Source of the DNA: Clostridia bacterium
GTDB taxonomy: Bacteria; Bacillota; Clostridia; Oscillospirales; CAG-272
Assembly (NCBI GenBank): GCA_017532045.1
Contig: JAFXJW010000152.1
Location: 1-36,862 of the forward strand
Direction of reading: 5' to 3'
DNA: 36,862 bases
Shown: one piece after another, positions 16,342 through 22,990 of the stretch
Layout of the letters: each line of letters starts with the position of its first letter
Position numbering within the stretch: position 1 is the first letter of the stretch
Program-made: the position numbers and the translations under genes
Notes under the pieces: model-generated
What the model was told of the DNA's origin: nothing
Databases searched by the model: none
What the model saw: only the letters and a program-made list of their open reading frames with translations

Positions 16342-17586
16342 TTATGCGAAGGTGGACAGGAAAACACCTGCGGCCACGGCAGAGCCGATAACACCTGCGA
16401 CGTTGGGGCCCATGGCGTGCATGAGCAGGAAGTTGGTGGGGTCATACTGCTGACCGATGGTCTGGGATACACGGGCGGCCATAGGCACGGCAGAAACGCC
16501 TGCAGAGCCGATCAGGGGGTTGATGGTGCCGCCGCAAGCCTTGTTCATGATCTTGGCAGTCAGGAGTCCGCCGACGGTGGACACGCAGAAGGCGGCCAGA
16601 CCGCAGAAGATGATCAGGATGGTCTCCAGGCGGAGGAAGTTGGCCGCAGATGCGGTTGCGCCTACCGAGATACCCAGGAAGATGGTGACGATGTTCATCA
16701 GCTCGTTCTGGGCAGTCTTGGACAGACGGTCGGTGACACCGCAAACGTTGAGCAGATTACCGAACATGAGACAGCCGATGAGGGCAAGGGCATCGGGGAC
16801 GATAAGCCCCACCACGAAGGTGACCACGATGGGGAACAGGATCTTCTCGGTCTTGGACACGGGACGAAGCGCCGTCATCTTGATCTTACGCTCCTTGTCG
16901 GTGGTCAGCATTCTCATGAAGGGGGGCTGGATCATGGGGATCAGCGCCATGTAGGAGTAGGCCGCAATGGCGATCGCACCCAGCAGAGCGGGGGCAAGGG
17001 TCTTGGTCACCAGAATAGCCGTAGGGCCGTCAGCACCGCCAATGATACCGATAGCGGCAGCCTCGTTGGGGCTGAATACGCCGGAGACCAGAGCAAAGGC
17101 AAAGGCCACGAATACGCCAAGCTGTGCGCCTGCACCGATGAGCAGGGACTTGGGGTTGGAGATCAGGGGGGTGAAGTCTGTCATGGCTCCGATACCAATG
17201 AAGATCAGACAGGGGTAGATACCCAGCTTAACGCCCAGATACAGAAGATCCAGGAATCCGCCATGGTGGAGAATGAATCCGAAATCAATATTGTCGGCAA
17301 TGAAATAGTCGAGATGGAACAGGTTAGCACCGGGAAGATTGGTCAGCATCATACCGATGGCGATGGGGAGCAGCAGAAGGGGCTCGAATTTCTTGACGAT
17401 AGCCAGATAAACGAGGATACCTACGATGACGTACATGACCAGAAGCTGCCAGGCGGTGGGGTTGAACGCCCAACCTGCGTTGGCAAGATCAAAAAGGCCG
17501 TGTCCCTCACCGGTCTCGGTGAACAGAACCTTCCAGACACCCGTGCCGACCAAGAAATTCAACAAGCTTTGAATCAATTCGGACAT
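16342..17586 (-). CDS. oadB: Sodium-translocating decarboxylase beta subunit
   Basis: This 414-residue polytopic membrane protein is the OadB/MmdB/GcdB sodium pump. It decarboxylates carboxybiotin and exports sodium ions. Clear family hallmarks are GVKLGIYPCLIFIGIGAMTDF, IGIIGGADGPTAI with the essential aspartate (about residue 193), SYMALIPMIQPPFMRMLTT, and the C-terminal GSAGVSAVPMAARVSQ segment linked to sodium binding. Length fits the shorter beta subunits. AAAGGAAGG precedes the ATG, but this site lies at the arm of a hairpin spanning the gap from the biotin carrier gene (see 17588-17633). The presence of a proper pump gene shows the cluster is energy conserving and not merely a biosynthetic carboxylase. 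Confidence 0.95.
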   Translation of the reverse strand: MSELIQSLLNFLVGTGVWKVLFTETGEGHGLFDLANAGWAFNPTAWQLLVMYVIVGILVYLAIVKKFEPLLLLPIAIGMMLTNLPGANLFHLDYFIADNIDFGFILHHGGFLDLLYLGVKLGIYPCLIFIGIGAMTDFTPLISNPKSLLIGAGAQLGVFVAFAFALVSGVFSPNEAAAIGIIGGADGPTAILVTKTLAPALLGAIAIAAYSYMALIPMIQPPFMRMLTTDKERKIKMTALRPVSKTEKILFPIVVTFVVGLIVPDALALIGCLMFGNLLNVCGVTDRLSKTAQNELMNIVTIFLGISVGATASAANFLRLETILIIFCGLAAFCVSTVGGLLTAKIMNKACGGTINPLIGSAGVSAVPMAARVSQTIGQQYDPTNFLLMHAMGPNVAGVIGSAVAAGVFLSTFA

Positions 17587-17587
17587 G

Positions 17588-17633
17588 GATAAGCCTTCCT
17601 TTCAAATGATTTTTGTGGGGGATAAGGCTTATC
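17588..17633 (-). promoter_or_regulatory. Hairpin overlapping the oadB ribosome binding site
   Basis: On the minus strand GATAAGCCTT (17633-17624), which begins within the biotin-carrier stop codon, can pair over 10 bp with AAGGCTTATC (17597-17588). The second arm ends one base before the oadB ATG and includes the last bases of its AAAGGAAGG ribosome binding site. The first arm also has a small self-complementary alternative (GATAA/TTATC). Confidence 0.45.
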
Positions 17634-18009
17634 AGTTCAGGGTAAGCAGAACTTCGTCGGTCTTGACGCTGTCGCCGCTCTTGACGTTGACAGAAGCGAC
17701 CACGCCGTCAGCGGGAGCGGGCACGTCGTTCTCCATCTTCAGAGCCTCGATGACGCAGACGGGAGAGCCCTTGGTGACCTTGTCGCCGGGCTTGACCAGA
17801 ACCTTCATGACGGTTCCCTGCAGAGGGGCCTTGACGGCGGTAGCGCCGGCGGGGCCTGCGGGGGTGGCTACGGGAGCGGGAGCAGTGGCAGGGGCGGCGG
17901 CGGGAGCAGCAGTGGCAGGGGCAGCTACGGGAGCGGCAGCAGTAGCACCGATCTCCTCCACGGTTACGTCGTATGCAACACCGTTAACGGTTACGTTGAA
18001 TCTTTTCAT
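17632..18009 (-). CDS. Biotin carboxyl carrier protein of the decarboxylase
   Basis: This 125-residue protein has a short N-terminal strand domain ([19 protein letters not shown]), an Ala/Pro-rich flexible linker (about residues 22-58) and a C-terminal biotinyl domain. The biotin attachment site is EALKMEN with Lys91; leucine replaces the methionine that usually precedes the lysine, a variant also known in active carriers. It is the MmdC/GcdC/1.3S-type swinging arm that carries CO2 between carboxyltransferases and the membrane pump. The start at 18009 follows AAAGGA; an in-frame ATG at 18027 lies upstream of that site and was rejected. It sits between the OadG-like and OadB genes. No biotin ligase is encoded in the window. 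Confidence 0.93.
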   Translation of the reverse strand: MKRFNVTVNGVAYDVTVEEIGATAAAPVAAPATAAPAAAPATAPAPVATPAGPAGATAVKAPLQGTVMKVLVKPGDKVTKGSPVCVIEALKMENDVPAPADGVVASVNVKSGDSVKTDEVLLTLN

Positions 18010-18037
18010 GATGGTATTTCCTTTCATTATGCAAAAA

Positions 18038-18949
18038 TCAATGATTCCAGGAGGTCTTGCCGTTCTTCTTCTTGAAGGAAACGACTCGGAAGCCTCCGGC
18101 GAACTGGGAGGAGAGGGCGGGATCGGACTCGATATAGGCGGCTACGGCGGCGGTGATAGCGGCCACCAGCGCATCGTCATTTGTGGGAACGGGAGCGGCG
18201 GGAGCAGGCTTCTCGACCTTCTTCGCCGAAGCGGCGGGATCCTTGTAGAATACCTTCTTAAAGATCAGAAGAACCAGCCACAAAATAGCCAGGACAAGGA
18301 ATACCATGCCCATACCCTGAATAACCATAAGGCCTGCCTTTTTGAGACGGATGGGGGAGAGCGCGTCGCCAAGGTCTTCCTCGACTTCGACTTCCTCGGT
18401 GGGAGCCATGTACTTCTCGGACAGAGCGATAAAGCCAAGCTCGTGCATATCCATGCCAAGATTCTTGGTTGTATAAGCATCCAGAGCCTGAAGAGCGCTA
18501 TTCAACAGGGCGGTGGCAACCTTGCGGTGATTGAGCTCGTCCTCAGTACGAATCTTATCAACGGACGTGAATTCGATCAGATCGTTACCGGTATAGTGGG
18601 TGAGGAGGACGGTGGCCTCGGCAGACTCAACGCCGGTGGTATAGATAAAAGTTGCTTTTTCAGTAGAATTGGTCAACTTTACGGTAATCGTCACGTTGCC
18701 GTCCTTGGCAACAAGGTAAACCTCGTTGACCTGATCCGCCCCCTTCTCAATGGGAGATACCAGCTTAACCGTATAAAAATCTGCGGAACTGCCGGCCAAA
18801 GTCAATTCATTGTTTGGACCAACGGTGTCTATGACGTGATCCCTCAGCCGCGTGTAGCCCGTTACGCTCTCCATGCCGCAGGAGGTTGCGGTGACCAGGA
18901 GAAGGACGAGCATCAGCGCCGCAAGGGACAAACTGATTATTTTCTTCAT
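18038..18949 (-). CDS. OadG-like subunit with lipoprotein-like extracellular domain
   Basis: This 303-residue protein combines an N-terminal export signal, a non-cytoplasmic domain and an OadG-like anchor. Residues 1-24 form a signal with a possible lipobox (TATSC, Cys24). About 25-190 is a hydrophilic domain rich in beta strands and acidic residues. One strong transmembrane helix (about 205-230, [23 protein letters not shown]) follows. The C-terminal part has an Ala/Pro linker and ends in [17 protein letters not shown], close to the conserved end of OadG/MmdD chains. Ordinary OadG is 80-120 residues with only the helix and tail, so the ectodomain is an addition. The inner part should assemble the carboxyltransferase with the pump; the outer domain's role is unknown. 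Confidence 0.75.
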   Translation of the reverse strand: MKKIISLSLAALMLVLLLVTATSCGMESVTGYTRLRDHVIDTVGPNNELTLAGSSADFYTVKLVSPIEKGADQVNEVYLVAKDGNVTITVKLTNSTEKATFIYTTGVESAEATVLLTHYTGNDLIEFTSVDKIRTEDELNHRKVATALLNSALQALDAYTTKNLGMDMHELGFIALSEKYMAPTEEVEVEEDLGDALSPIRLKKAGLMVIQGMGMVFLVLAILWLVLLIFKKVFYKDPAASAKKVEKPAPAAPVPTNDDALVAAITAAVAAYIESDPALSSQFAGGFRVVSFKKKNGKTSWNH

Positions 18950-18961
18950 GGAGCGACCTCC

Positions 18962-20323
18962 TTACAGCGTAGGAACGCCGTGCTTGCGGTCGGGGGTGGT
19001 ATCGGCTTTCTCTGCCAGCATGTAGAGCGCAGAGGACAGACGGGCGCGAAGCTCGGTTGCGGGGACGATGTCATCAATATCACCCGACTCGGCGGCGGCC
19101 ACAGGGGAGGCGACGGTCTCCATCCACTGGGCCTCAACGACCTCACGGGGATTATCGAGCGTGATCTGATCGTTCATCAGGAAGGCAACGGCTACCTCGG
19201 GAGGGAGAACCGATATGACAGATTCGGGAAGAGCCAAAGCCAGGTCTGCCCCCAGGGCCCGAGAGCCCAGCAGGGTGAAGGCGGCGCCGTAGGCGTTGCC
19301 AACGATTGCGCTGATCTTTGCGGTAGTAGCGGTAGCGTAAGCCTTGGCAAGTTTACCGAATACGGAAGAGGGCTCACGGGGAGCAGAGTTGTCCACACCG
19401 GCAGAATCCACCAGAGTTACCACGGGGATGGAGAAGGCATCGCAGAAGGATACCATGCGGGCGGCCTTGCGAGCTCCCTTGGGCGTCAGCTTGCCGTCCT
19501 CCACGGATGCGTCGGTGGCGATCACACCGCAGGTACGGCCACCGATAGCGCAGAGTGCGGTGGTCATTTCAGGGGCGAAGGCCTCGTAGAGGTCAATGAC
19601 CTTGCCGTTGTCAGCCAGAGCCTTCACCAGGGCAAGACCCGTCAGCTCGTCGGCAGAGACAGGGCGAGCAGGATCGTCCGTAGGCTCTACATCGGCTACG
19701 TCACGGTTATTGCGGGGCAAAAGCATGATGAGATCACGGACGGATGCAACAGCAGAAGCCTCATCAGTGGCATTGATGGCGGTCAGTCCGCAGTTCTCGG
19801 CATAGGGGGTCTTATCTTCTCCCTTAGCAGATCCGCTGTGGAAGGCTATCTCGGACACAGCCTTGACAGTAACGGTTACGTCCATCATTGTGGCGATTAC
19901 GGCGGCCATACCTGTGCAGATTCCCTGCGCCAGAGAGATCTGAGGGATAATACCCGAAGCGGCAGACACGCACTTCATGATGCGGCCGTATGCGGAGAGA
20001 GCGGTGGCGCCGTCGTACACAACGGCTCCTGCGGAATCAAAAACACCGATCACGGGTGCGCCTACACGAAGAGCCTGCTCGTACAGCTTTTCAATCTTAT
20101 CAGCACCGACCTCGTCCAGAGCGCCTGCTTTACGGTCGCTATCCTGAACGAATGCGAAGGCCAGCTTGCCGTTTACCGAGCCATAGCCCGTCAAGACGGC
20201 GTCATAAGGCTGATCCTCACCCTTGCGACGCATAAATGCGCCGGTTTCCACAAAGGTTCCGGCATCAAACAGAGCGAGCATTTCGGCGCGCCCCTTGGTA
20301 TCCTGCTTTTCAAAACTCAACAT
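18962..20323 (-). CDS. mmdA: Acyl-CoA carboxyltransferase, MmdA/12S type
   Basis: This 453-residue protein is an acyl-CoA carboxyltransferase of the MmdA/PccB/transcarboxylase-12S family, which transfers CO2 between biotin and an acyl-CoA such as methylmalonyl- or propionyl-CoA. It shows a two-domain crotonase arrangement. The N-domain has LFDAGTFVETGAF, VFDSAGAVVYDG and ISLAQGICTGMAAV; the C-domain has GVIATDASVEDGKLTPKGARKAARMVSFCDAFSIPVVTLVDSAG, ISAIVGNAYGAAFTLLGSRALGADLALALP and ISVLPPEVAVAFL. At 453 residues it is shorter than classical MmdA (about 510). It is the first gene of the operon behind a strong promoter. The acyl-CoA substrate is inferred from family and context only; glutaconyl-CoA is an alternative, though GcdA is longer. 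Confidence 0.82.
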   Translation of the reverse strand: MLSFEKQDTKGRAEMLALFDAGTFVETGAFMRRKGEDQPYDAVLTGYGSVNGKLAFAFVQDSDRKAGALDEVGADKIEKLYEQALRVGAPVIGVFDSAGAVVYDGATALSAYGRIMKCVSAASGIIPQISLAQGICTGMAAVIATMMDVTVTVKAVSEIAFHSGSAKGEDKTPYAENCGLTAINATDEASAVASVRDLIMLLPRNNRDVADVEPTDDPARPVSADELTGLALVKALADNGKVIDLYEAFAPEMTTALCAIGGRTCGVIATDASVEDGKLTPKGARKAARMVSFCDAFSIPVVTLVDSAGVDNSAPREPSSVFGKLAKAYATATTAKISAIVGNAYGAAFTLLGSRALGADLALALPESVISVLPPEVAVAFLMNDQITLDNPREVVEAQWMETVASPVAAAESGDIDDIVPATELRARLSSALYMLAEKADTTPDRKHGVPTL

Positions 20324-20393
20324 TGACCTCTACCAAATTCCTTTCAGTCAAACGTACATTTTTGAGAAAAACAATCTTCCCCAAATTACCATA

Positions 20394-20422
20394 ATTATAC
20401 AATAAATCGGCCACATAGTCAA
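20394..20422 (-). promoter_or_regulatory. Strong sigma-A promoter of the decarboxylase operon
   Basis: On the minus strand TTGACT (20422-20417), a 17-base spacer and TATAAT (20399-20394) lie about 70 bases before the mmdA-like start codon. This is one mismatch from full consensus and suggests high expression. Confidence 0.8.
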
Positions 20423-20502
20423 CAATATACTGGTCACTCAAATGTAAATTAAATATGAAATAAGAATGAAATCCTCTTTGACTGCATCATATTGACAGAA
20501 AA

Positions 20503-20530
20503 AATAACACCGCACGCACACGGTGTTATT
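20503..20530 (-). terminator. Terminator after the amidohydrolase gene
   Basis: AATAACACCG (20503-20512) pairs perfectly with CGGTGTTATT (20521-20530). On the minus strand the hairpin is followed by TTTTCTGT. It lies 5 bp beyond the amidohydrolase stop codon. Confidence 0.7.
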
Positions 20531-20535
20531 CAGAG

Positions 20536-21378
20536 TCAGAAGTCCCATCCGCAGGATGCCAGAAGTGTCTTGGCATTCCCTTCGAGTATTCCCTCTGCGG
20601 CTTTATGGGAAAGCCCCAGATTCTCGATGAATCGGAGCTCGGAGGCGGGATCGGACCAAGGCGTATCGGTTGCGAACAGGACACGAGAGGGATCATGGCT
20701 AAGCAATATATCTGCGCACAATGCTCCCAGATCTGCAGGTCTTGTATTACGGAGAGCGCACAAGGAGGTATCCAACCAAATCGGCGCGCCGCATAGCCTG
20801 TCCAGTGCTTCTCTCTCGCAAGAAAAACCACCTGCGTGAGCGATCACGAGCTTGAGGGCAGGATGGCGGTCAATCACTCGCAGAACCATATCCGGTGTAC
20901 AATGCATATGGCTAGGCTGAACGGGGTCATACCCCGCATGGGTGATCACGAGCATATTCCGCTCGGTACATGCCCTAAAAATGGGAGAAAATTGCTCCGC
21001 ATCCAATTCGACGCCCATGTAATCGGGGTGTATCTTGATGCCGGGAATACCGGCTTCTTTCAATCTTTCTAATTCTGTTGTGATCTCATTAAGAGTAGCG
21101 TAGGGATTCACTGAGCCCAATGGAATCAGACGCTTATTTCTCTTGAGCATAATGGCGAAATCATTCACGTTTTTCATCTGTCGGGGGTTGGTGGCAATAT
21201 TGCAGATAACAGACTTTTGGATATTTGCCTGATCCATAGACGCAAGTAATCCGTTTACTGTACCATCGGTAAGAGGAATGTATCCACTGGCCGCGGCGTT
21301 GATGGTAAGCTGCGCGATGGCGCGAGGGGCGAGGGCATCGGGAAAAACGTGTGTATGGAAGTCAATAACGGTGGTCAT
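20536..21378 (-). CDS. Amidohydrolase family protein (Amidohydro_2)
   Basis: This 280-residue TIM-barrel metal-dependent hydrolase belongs to the Amidohydro_2 group, which includes aminocarboxymuconate-semialdehyde decarboxylase-like and other zinc enzymes. The N-terminal IDFHTHVFP gives the first metal histidines. GIKIHPDYMGVEL and MLVITHAGYDP supply the middle histidines, LKLVIAHAGG another, and LFATDTPWSDP the late catalytic aspartate. No signal peptide is present. AAGGAG lies 5 bases before the ATG, and an extended -10 (TGTTATACT on the minus strand) ends at 21405. It appears monocistronic with its own terminator. The substrate is not predictable. Confidence 0.85.
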   Translation of the reverse strand: MTTVIDFHTHVFPDALAPRAIAQLTINAAASGYIPLTDGTVNGLLASMDQANIQKSVICNIATNPRQMKNVNDFAIMLKRNKRLIPLGSVNPYATLNEITTELERLKEAGIPGIKIHPDYMGVELDAEQFSPIFRACTERNMLVITHAGYDPVQPSHMHCTPDMVLRVIDRHPALKLVIAHAGGFSCEREALDRLCGAPIWLDTSLCALRNTRPADLGALCADILLSHDPSRVLFATDTPWSDPASELRFIENLGLSHKAAEGILEGNAKTLLASCGWDF

Positions 21379-21404
21379 GGTTGCTCCTTGGGATCTTTTT
21401 TTAT

Positions 21405-21413
21405 AGTATAACA
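21405..21413 (-). promoter_or_regulatory. Extended -10 of the amidohydrolase gene
   Basis: On the minus strand this reads TGTTATACT, a TGn extended -10 element about 27 bases before the start codon. No convincing -35 is visible at 17 bases. Confidence 0.45.
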
Positions 21414-21475
21414 GATAAAAACCTGAATTATTTTGTTTTTTTATGAATGAATTCCGAATTTTACAGCCATCTTGC

Positions 21476-21504
21476 TTTACAAAGTCTTGTAGATGTGCTA
21501 TAAT
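21476..21504 (+). promoter_or_regulatory. Sigma-A promoter of truB
   Basis: TTTACA (21476-21481), a 17-base spacer and TATAAT (21499-21504) with an upstream TGC extended motif precede truB by about 29 bases. Confidence 0.75.
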
Positions 21505-21532
21505 AAATTAATCAACGGATAAGGAGACGGTC

Positions 21533-22456
21533 ATGTCTACTGAAAATATAATGCTTGAGCCTGACGGCATCCTGCTGGTGGATAAGCCTGCCGGCATGAC
21601 CTCCCACGACGTGGTGTGGAAGGTGCGGAAGCTTTTCGGCACGAAAAAGGTGGGGCATACGGGCACGCTTGACCCAATGGCAACCGGTGTTCTGGTCATT
21701 CTTTTGGGCAGAGCGGTCAAGGCCTGTGAATACGTATCCCATGACGAGAAGACTTACGAGGCTACCCTTCGTCTTGGACTCACCACCGACACCGATGACG
21801 TGACAGGAGCTGTTCTGACTACGTGCGAGACCCTTCCCTCCCCCTTCCAAGTGGAAAAGATTCTTCCCTCGTTTCGTGGTGAGATCATGCAGATCCCTCC
21901 CATGTACTCTGCTCTGAAGGTCAATGGCCGTAAGCTTTGTGATATGGCCCGAGCAGGTGAGACTGTGGAGCGGGAGGCAAGATCTGTTACGGTGAGATCC
22001 TTGATCTGTGAGGCCACCGAATCTCCCTGCGATTACCGTATGACTGTCCGTGTATCGGGCGGAACCTACATTCGCACTCTTTGCGCCGATATTGGGGCAA
22101 GACTTGGCTGCGGAGGCGTTATGGCCACCCTGCTTCGTACCGAGGCGGGTGGATTTCCCATTGAGGATTGCGTAAGCATTGAAGCCTTGGAGGGTATGGA
22201 TCTGTCTCAAAGACTTTCCCTTCTCCGCCCTGTTGAGGAATTATTCTCGGATCTGGAGGCACTCCGCCTCCCTGATTTTTACCGTACTCTTTGCCGTAAC
22301 GGTTGTGAGATCTATCTGAAAAAGCTGGGCGTAACCTTCCCTGTTGGTAGCCGTCTGCGTCTCTGTGACAGTCAGGGAAACTTTTTTGCTCTCGGTGACG
22401 TTGGTGAATACGAGGGCGGGATCGCCGTCAAGGCCATCAAGATATTTGTTTTGTGA
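21533..22456 (+). CDS. truB: tRNA pseudouridine(55) synthase TruB
   Basis: TruB converts U55 in the T-loop of nearly all tRNAs to pseudouridine. The 307-residue protein has the family start [18 protein letters not shown] and the catalytic motif [14 protein letters not shown] with Asp47 as nucleophile. It then shows [17 protein letters not shown], the [24 protein letters not shown] motif, [17 protein letters not shown] and a short C-terminal domain. AAGGAG lies 6 bases before the ATG. In many Firmicutes truB is followed by ribF; here a small unknown gene with its own promoter follows. Confidence 0.96.
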   Translation: MSTENIMLEPDGILLVDKPAGMTSHDVVWKVRKLFGTKKVGHTGTLDPMATGVLVILLGRAVKACEYVSHDEKTYEATLRLGLTTDTDDVTGAVLTTCETLPSPFQVEKILPSFRGEIMQIPPMYSALKVNGRKLCDMARAGETVEREARSVTVRSLICEATESPCDYRMTVRVSGGTYIRTLCADIGARLGCGGVMATLLRTEAGGFPIEDCVSIEALEGMDLSQRLSLLRPVEELFSDLEALRLPDFYRTLCRNGCEIYLKKLGVTFPVGSRLRLCDSQGNFFALGDVGEYEGGIAVKAIKIFVL

Positions 22457-22472
22457 GAATTCCTTATTTCCC

Positions 22473-22501
22473 TTGACAATTTGGAGATAGTGTGGTATAC
22501 T
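22473..22501 (+). promoter_or_regulatory. Near-consensus sigma-A promoter of the small gene
   Basis: TTGACA (22473-22478), a 17-base spacer and TATACT (22496-22501) lie about 45 bases before a GTG start with a full AAAGGAGG site. The perfect -35 and near-perfect -10 predict strong transcription. Confidence 0.8.
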
Positions 22502-22545
22502 GAAGTGTAAAGTGATTTAAAAATCCGCAAAGGAGGAATATTACA

Positions 22546-22866
22546 GTGAGCGCTGATGCTTTGAATTTGAACGGTGCGCCCTTGGTTGAGGGTAAGTACC
22601 TGATGTATAAGGATCGTCCTCTGGTCCGTGAGGGCGATACCATTTGCTACGGAGATATGACCGAAAAATACATTCTCATCATGGAGATATTCAGCTACAA
22701 GACCGAGGGCGGGAACAAGGTTCCTGATAAGATCCTCGTTCAGGTCGTAGAGACAGCGGATCAGAACAAGATCATCCGTCAAGGTGAGAAAAACGGTCTG
22801 TTTGAGGCCTTTGGCTACGGCCTTATCTGGCTGGAGCAGGCTCTCAGCAAAGCGGACGAATCATAA
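22546..22866 (+). CDS. Conserved-looking small protein of unknown function
   Basis: This 106-residue protein is not recognised. It starts with GTG, supported by AAAGGAGGAATATTACA immediately upstream. The composition is that of a soluble globular protein with an acidic surface: predicted strands near residues 14-35 (LVEGKYLMYKDRPLVREGDTICYG), a strand pair YILIMEIFSY and KILVQVVETAD, and a C-terminal helix. No cysteine pairs, signal peptide or membrane segment are seen. It has its own strong promoter and a terminator directly after the stop codon, so it is a true monocistronic gene despite following truB closely. An abundant housekeeping or regulatory small protein is possible, but there is no direct evidence. 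Confidence 0.75.
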   Translation: MSADALNLNGAPLVEGKYLMYKDRPLVREGDTICYGDMTEKYILIMEIFSYKTEGGNKVPDKILVQVVETADQNKIIRQGEKNGLFEAFGYGLIWLEQALSKADES

Positions 22867-22872
22867 AAAATG

Positions 22873-22900
22873 AGCGGGCTCGTTTCGAGTCCGCTTTTTC
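22873..22900 (+). terminator. Terminator after the small unknown gene
   Basis: AGCGGGCTCG (22873-22882) pairs with CGAGTCCGCT (22886-22895) with one G.U position, followed by a T-run. It begins 6 bases after the stop codon. Confidence 0.85.
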
Positions 22901-22939
22901 TATCCCTATGCTCATACGGCTTTGGCATAAGCCCGCAAT

Positions 22940-22979
22940 ACACATAGCCCCGTCTCGGTATCGAGACGGGGCTATGTGT
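22940..22979. repeat. Perfect 18-bp inverted repeat downstream of phosphatase gene
   Basis: ACACATAGCCCCGTCTCG (22940-22957) is perfectly complementary to 22962-22979 with a 4-base loop (GTAT). It lies 11 bp beyond the phosphatase stop codon. There is no T-run on either side, so it is not a standard intrinsic terminator. It could act as a 3' stabilising hairpin, a Rho-related end, or a palindromic protein site. Confidence 0.6.
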
Positions 22980-22990
22980 TGGAATGCTTA

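Noticed and set aside
16306..17592. Plus-strand open frame of 428 codons opposite oadB
   Set aside because: It is antisense to a clear sodium-pump gene, with a biased Asp/Gly/His composition and no family resemblance.
17585..20326. Plus-strand open frame of 913 codons opposite the decarboxylase operon
   Set aside because: It lies fully antisense to four well-recognised genes. Its low-complexity His/Gly/Gln-rich content is typical of the complement of such genes, and it has no ribosome binding site.
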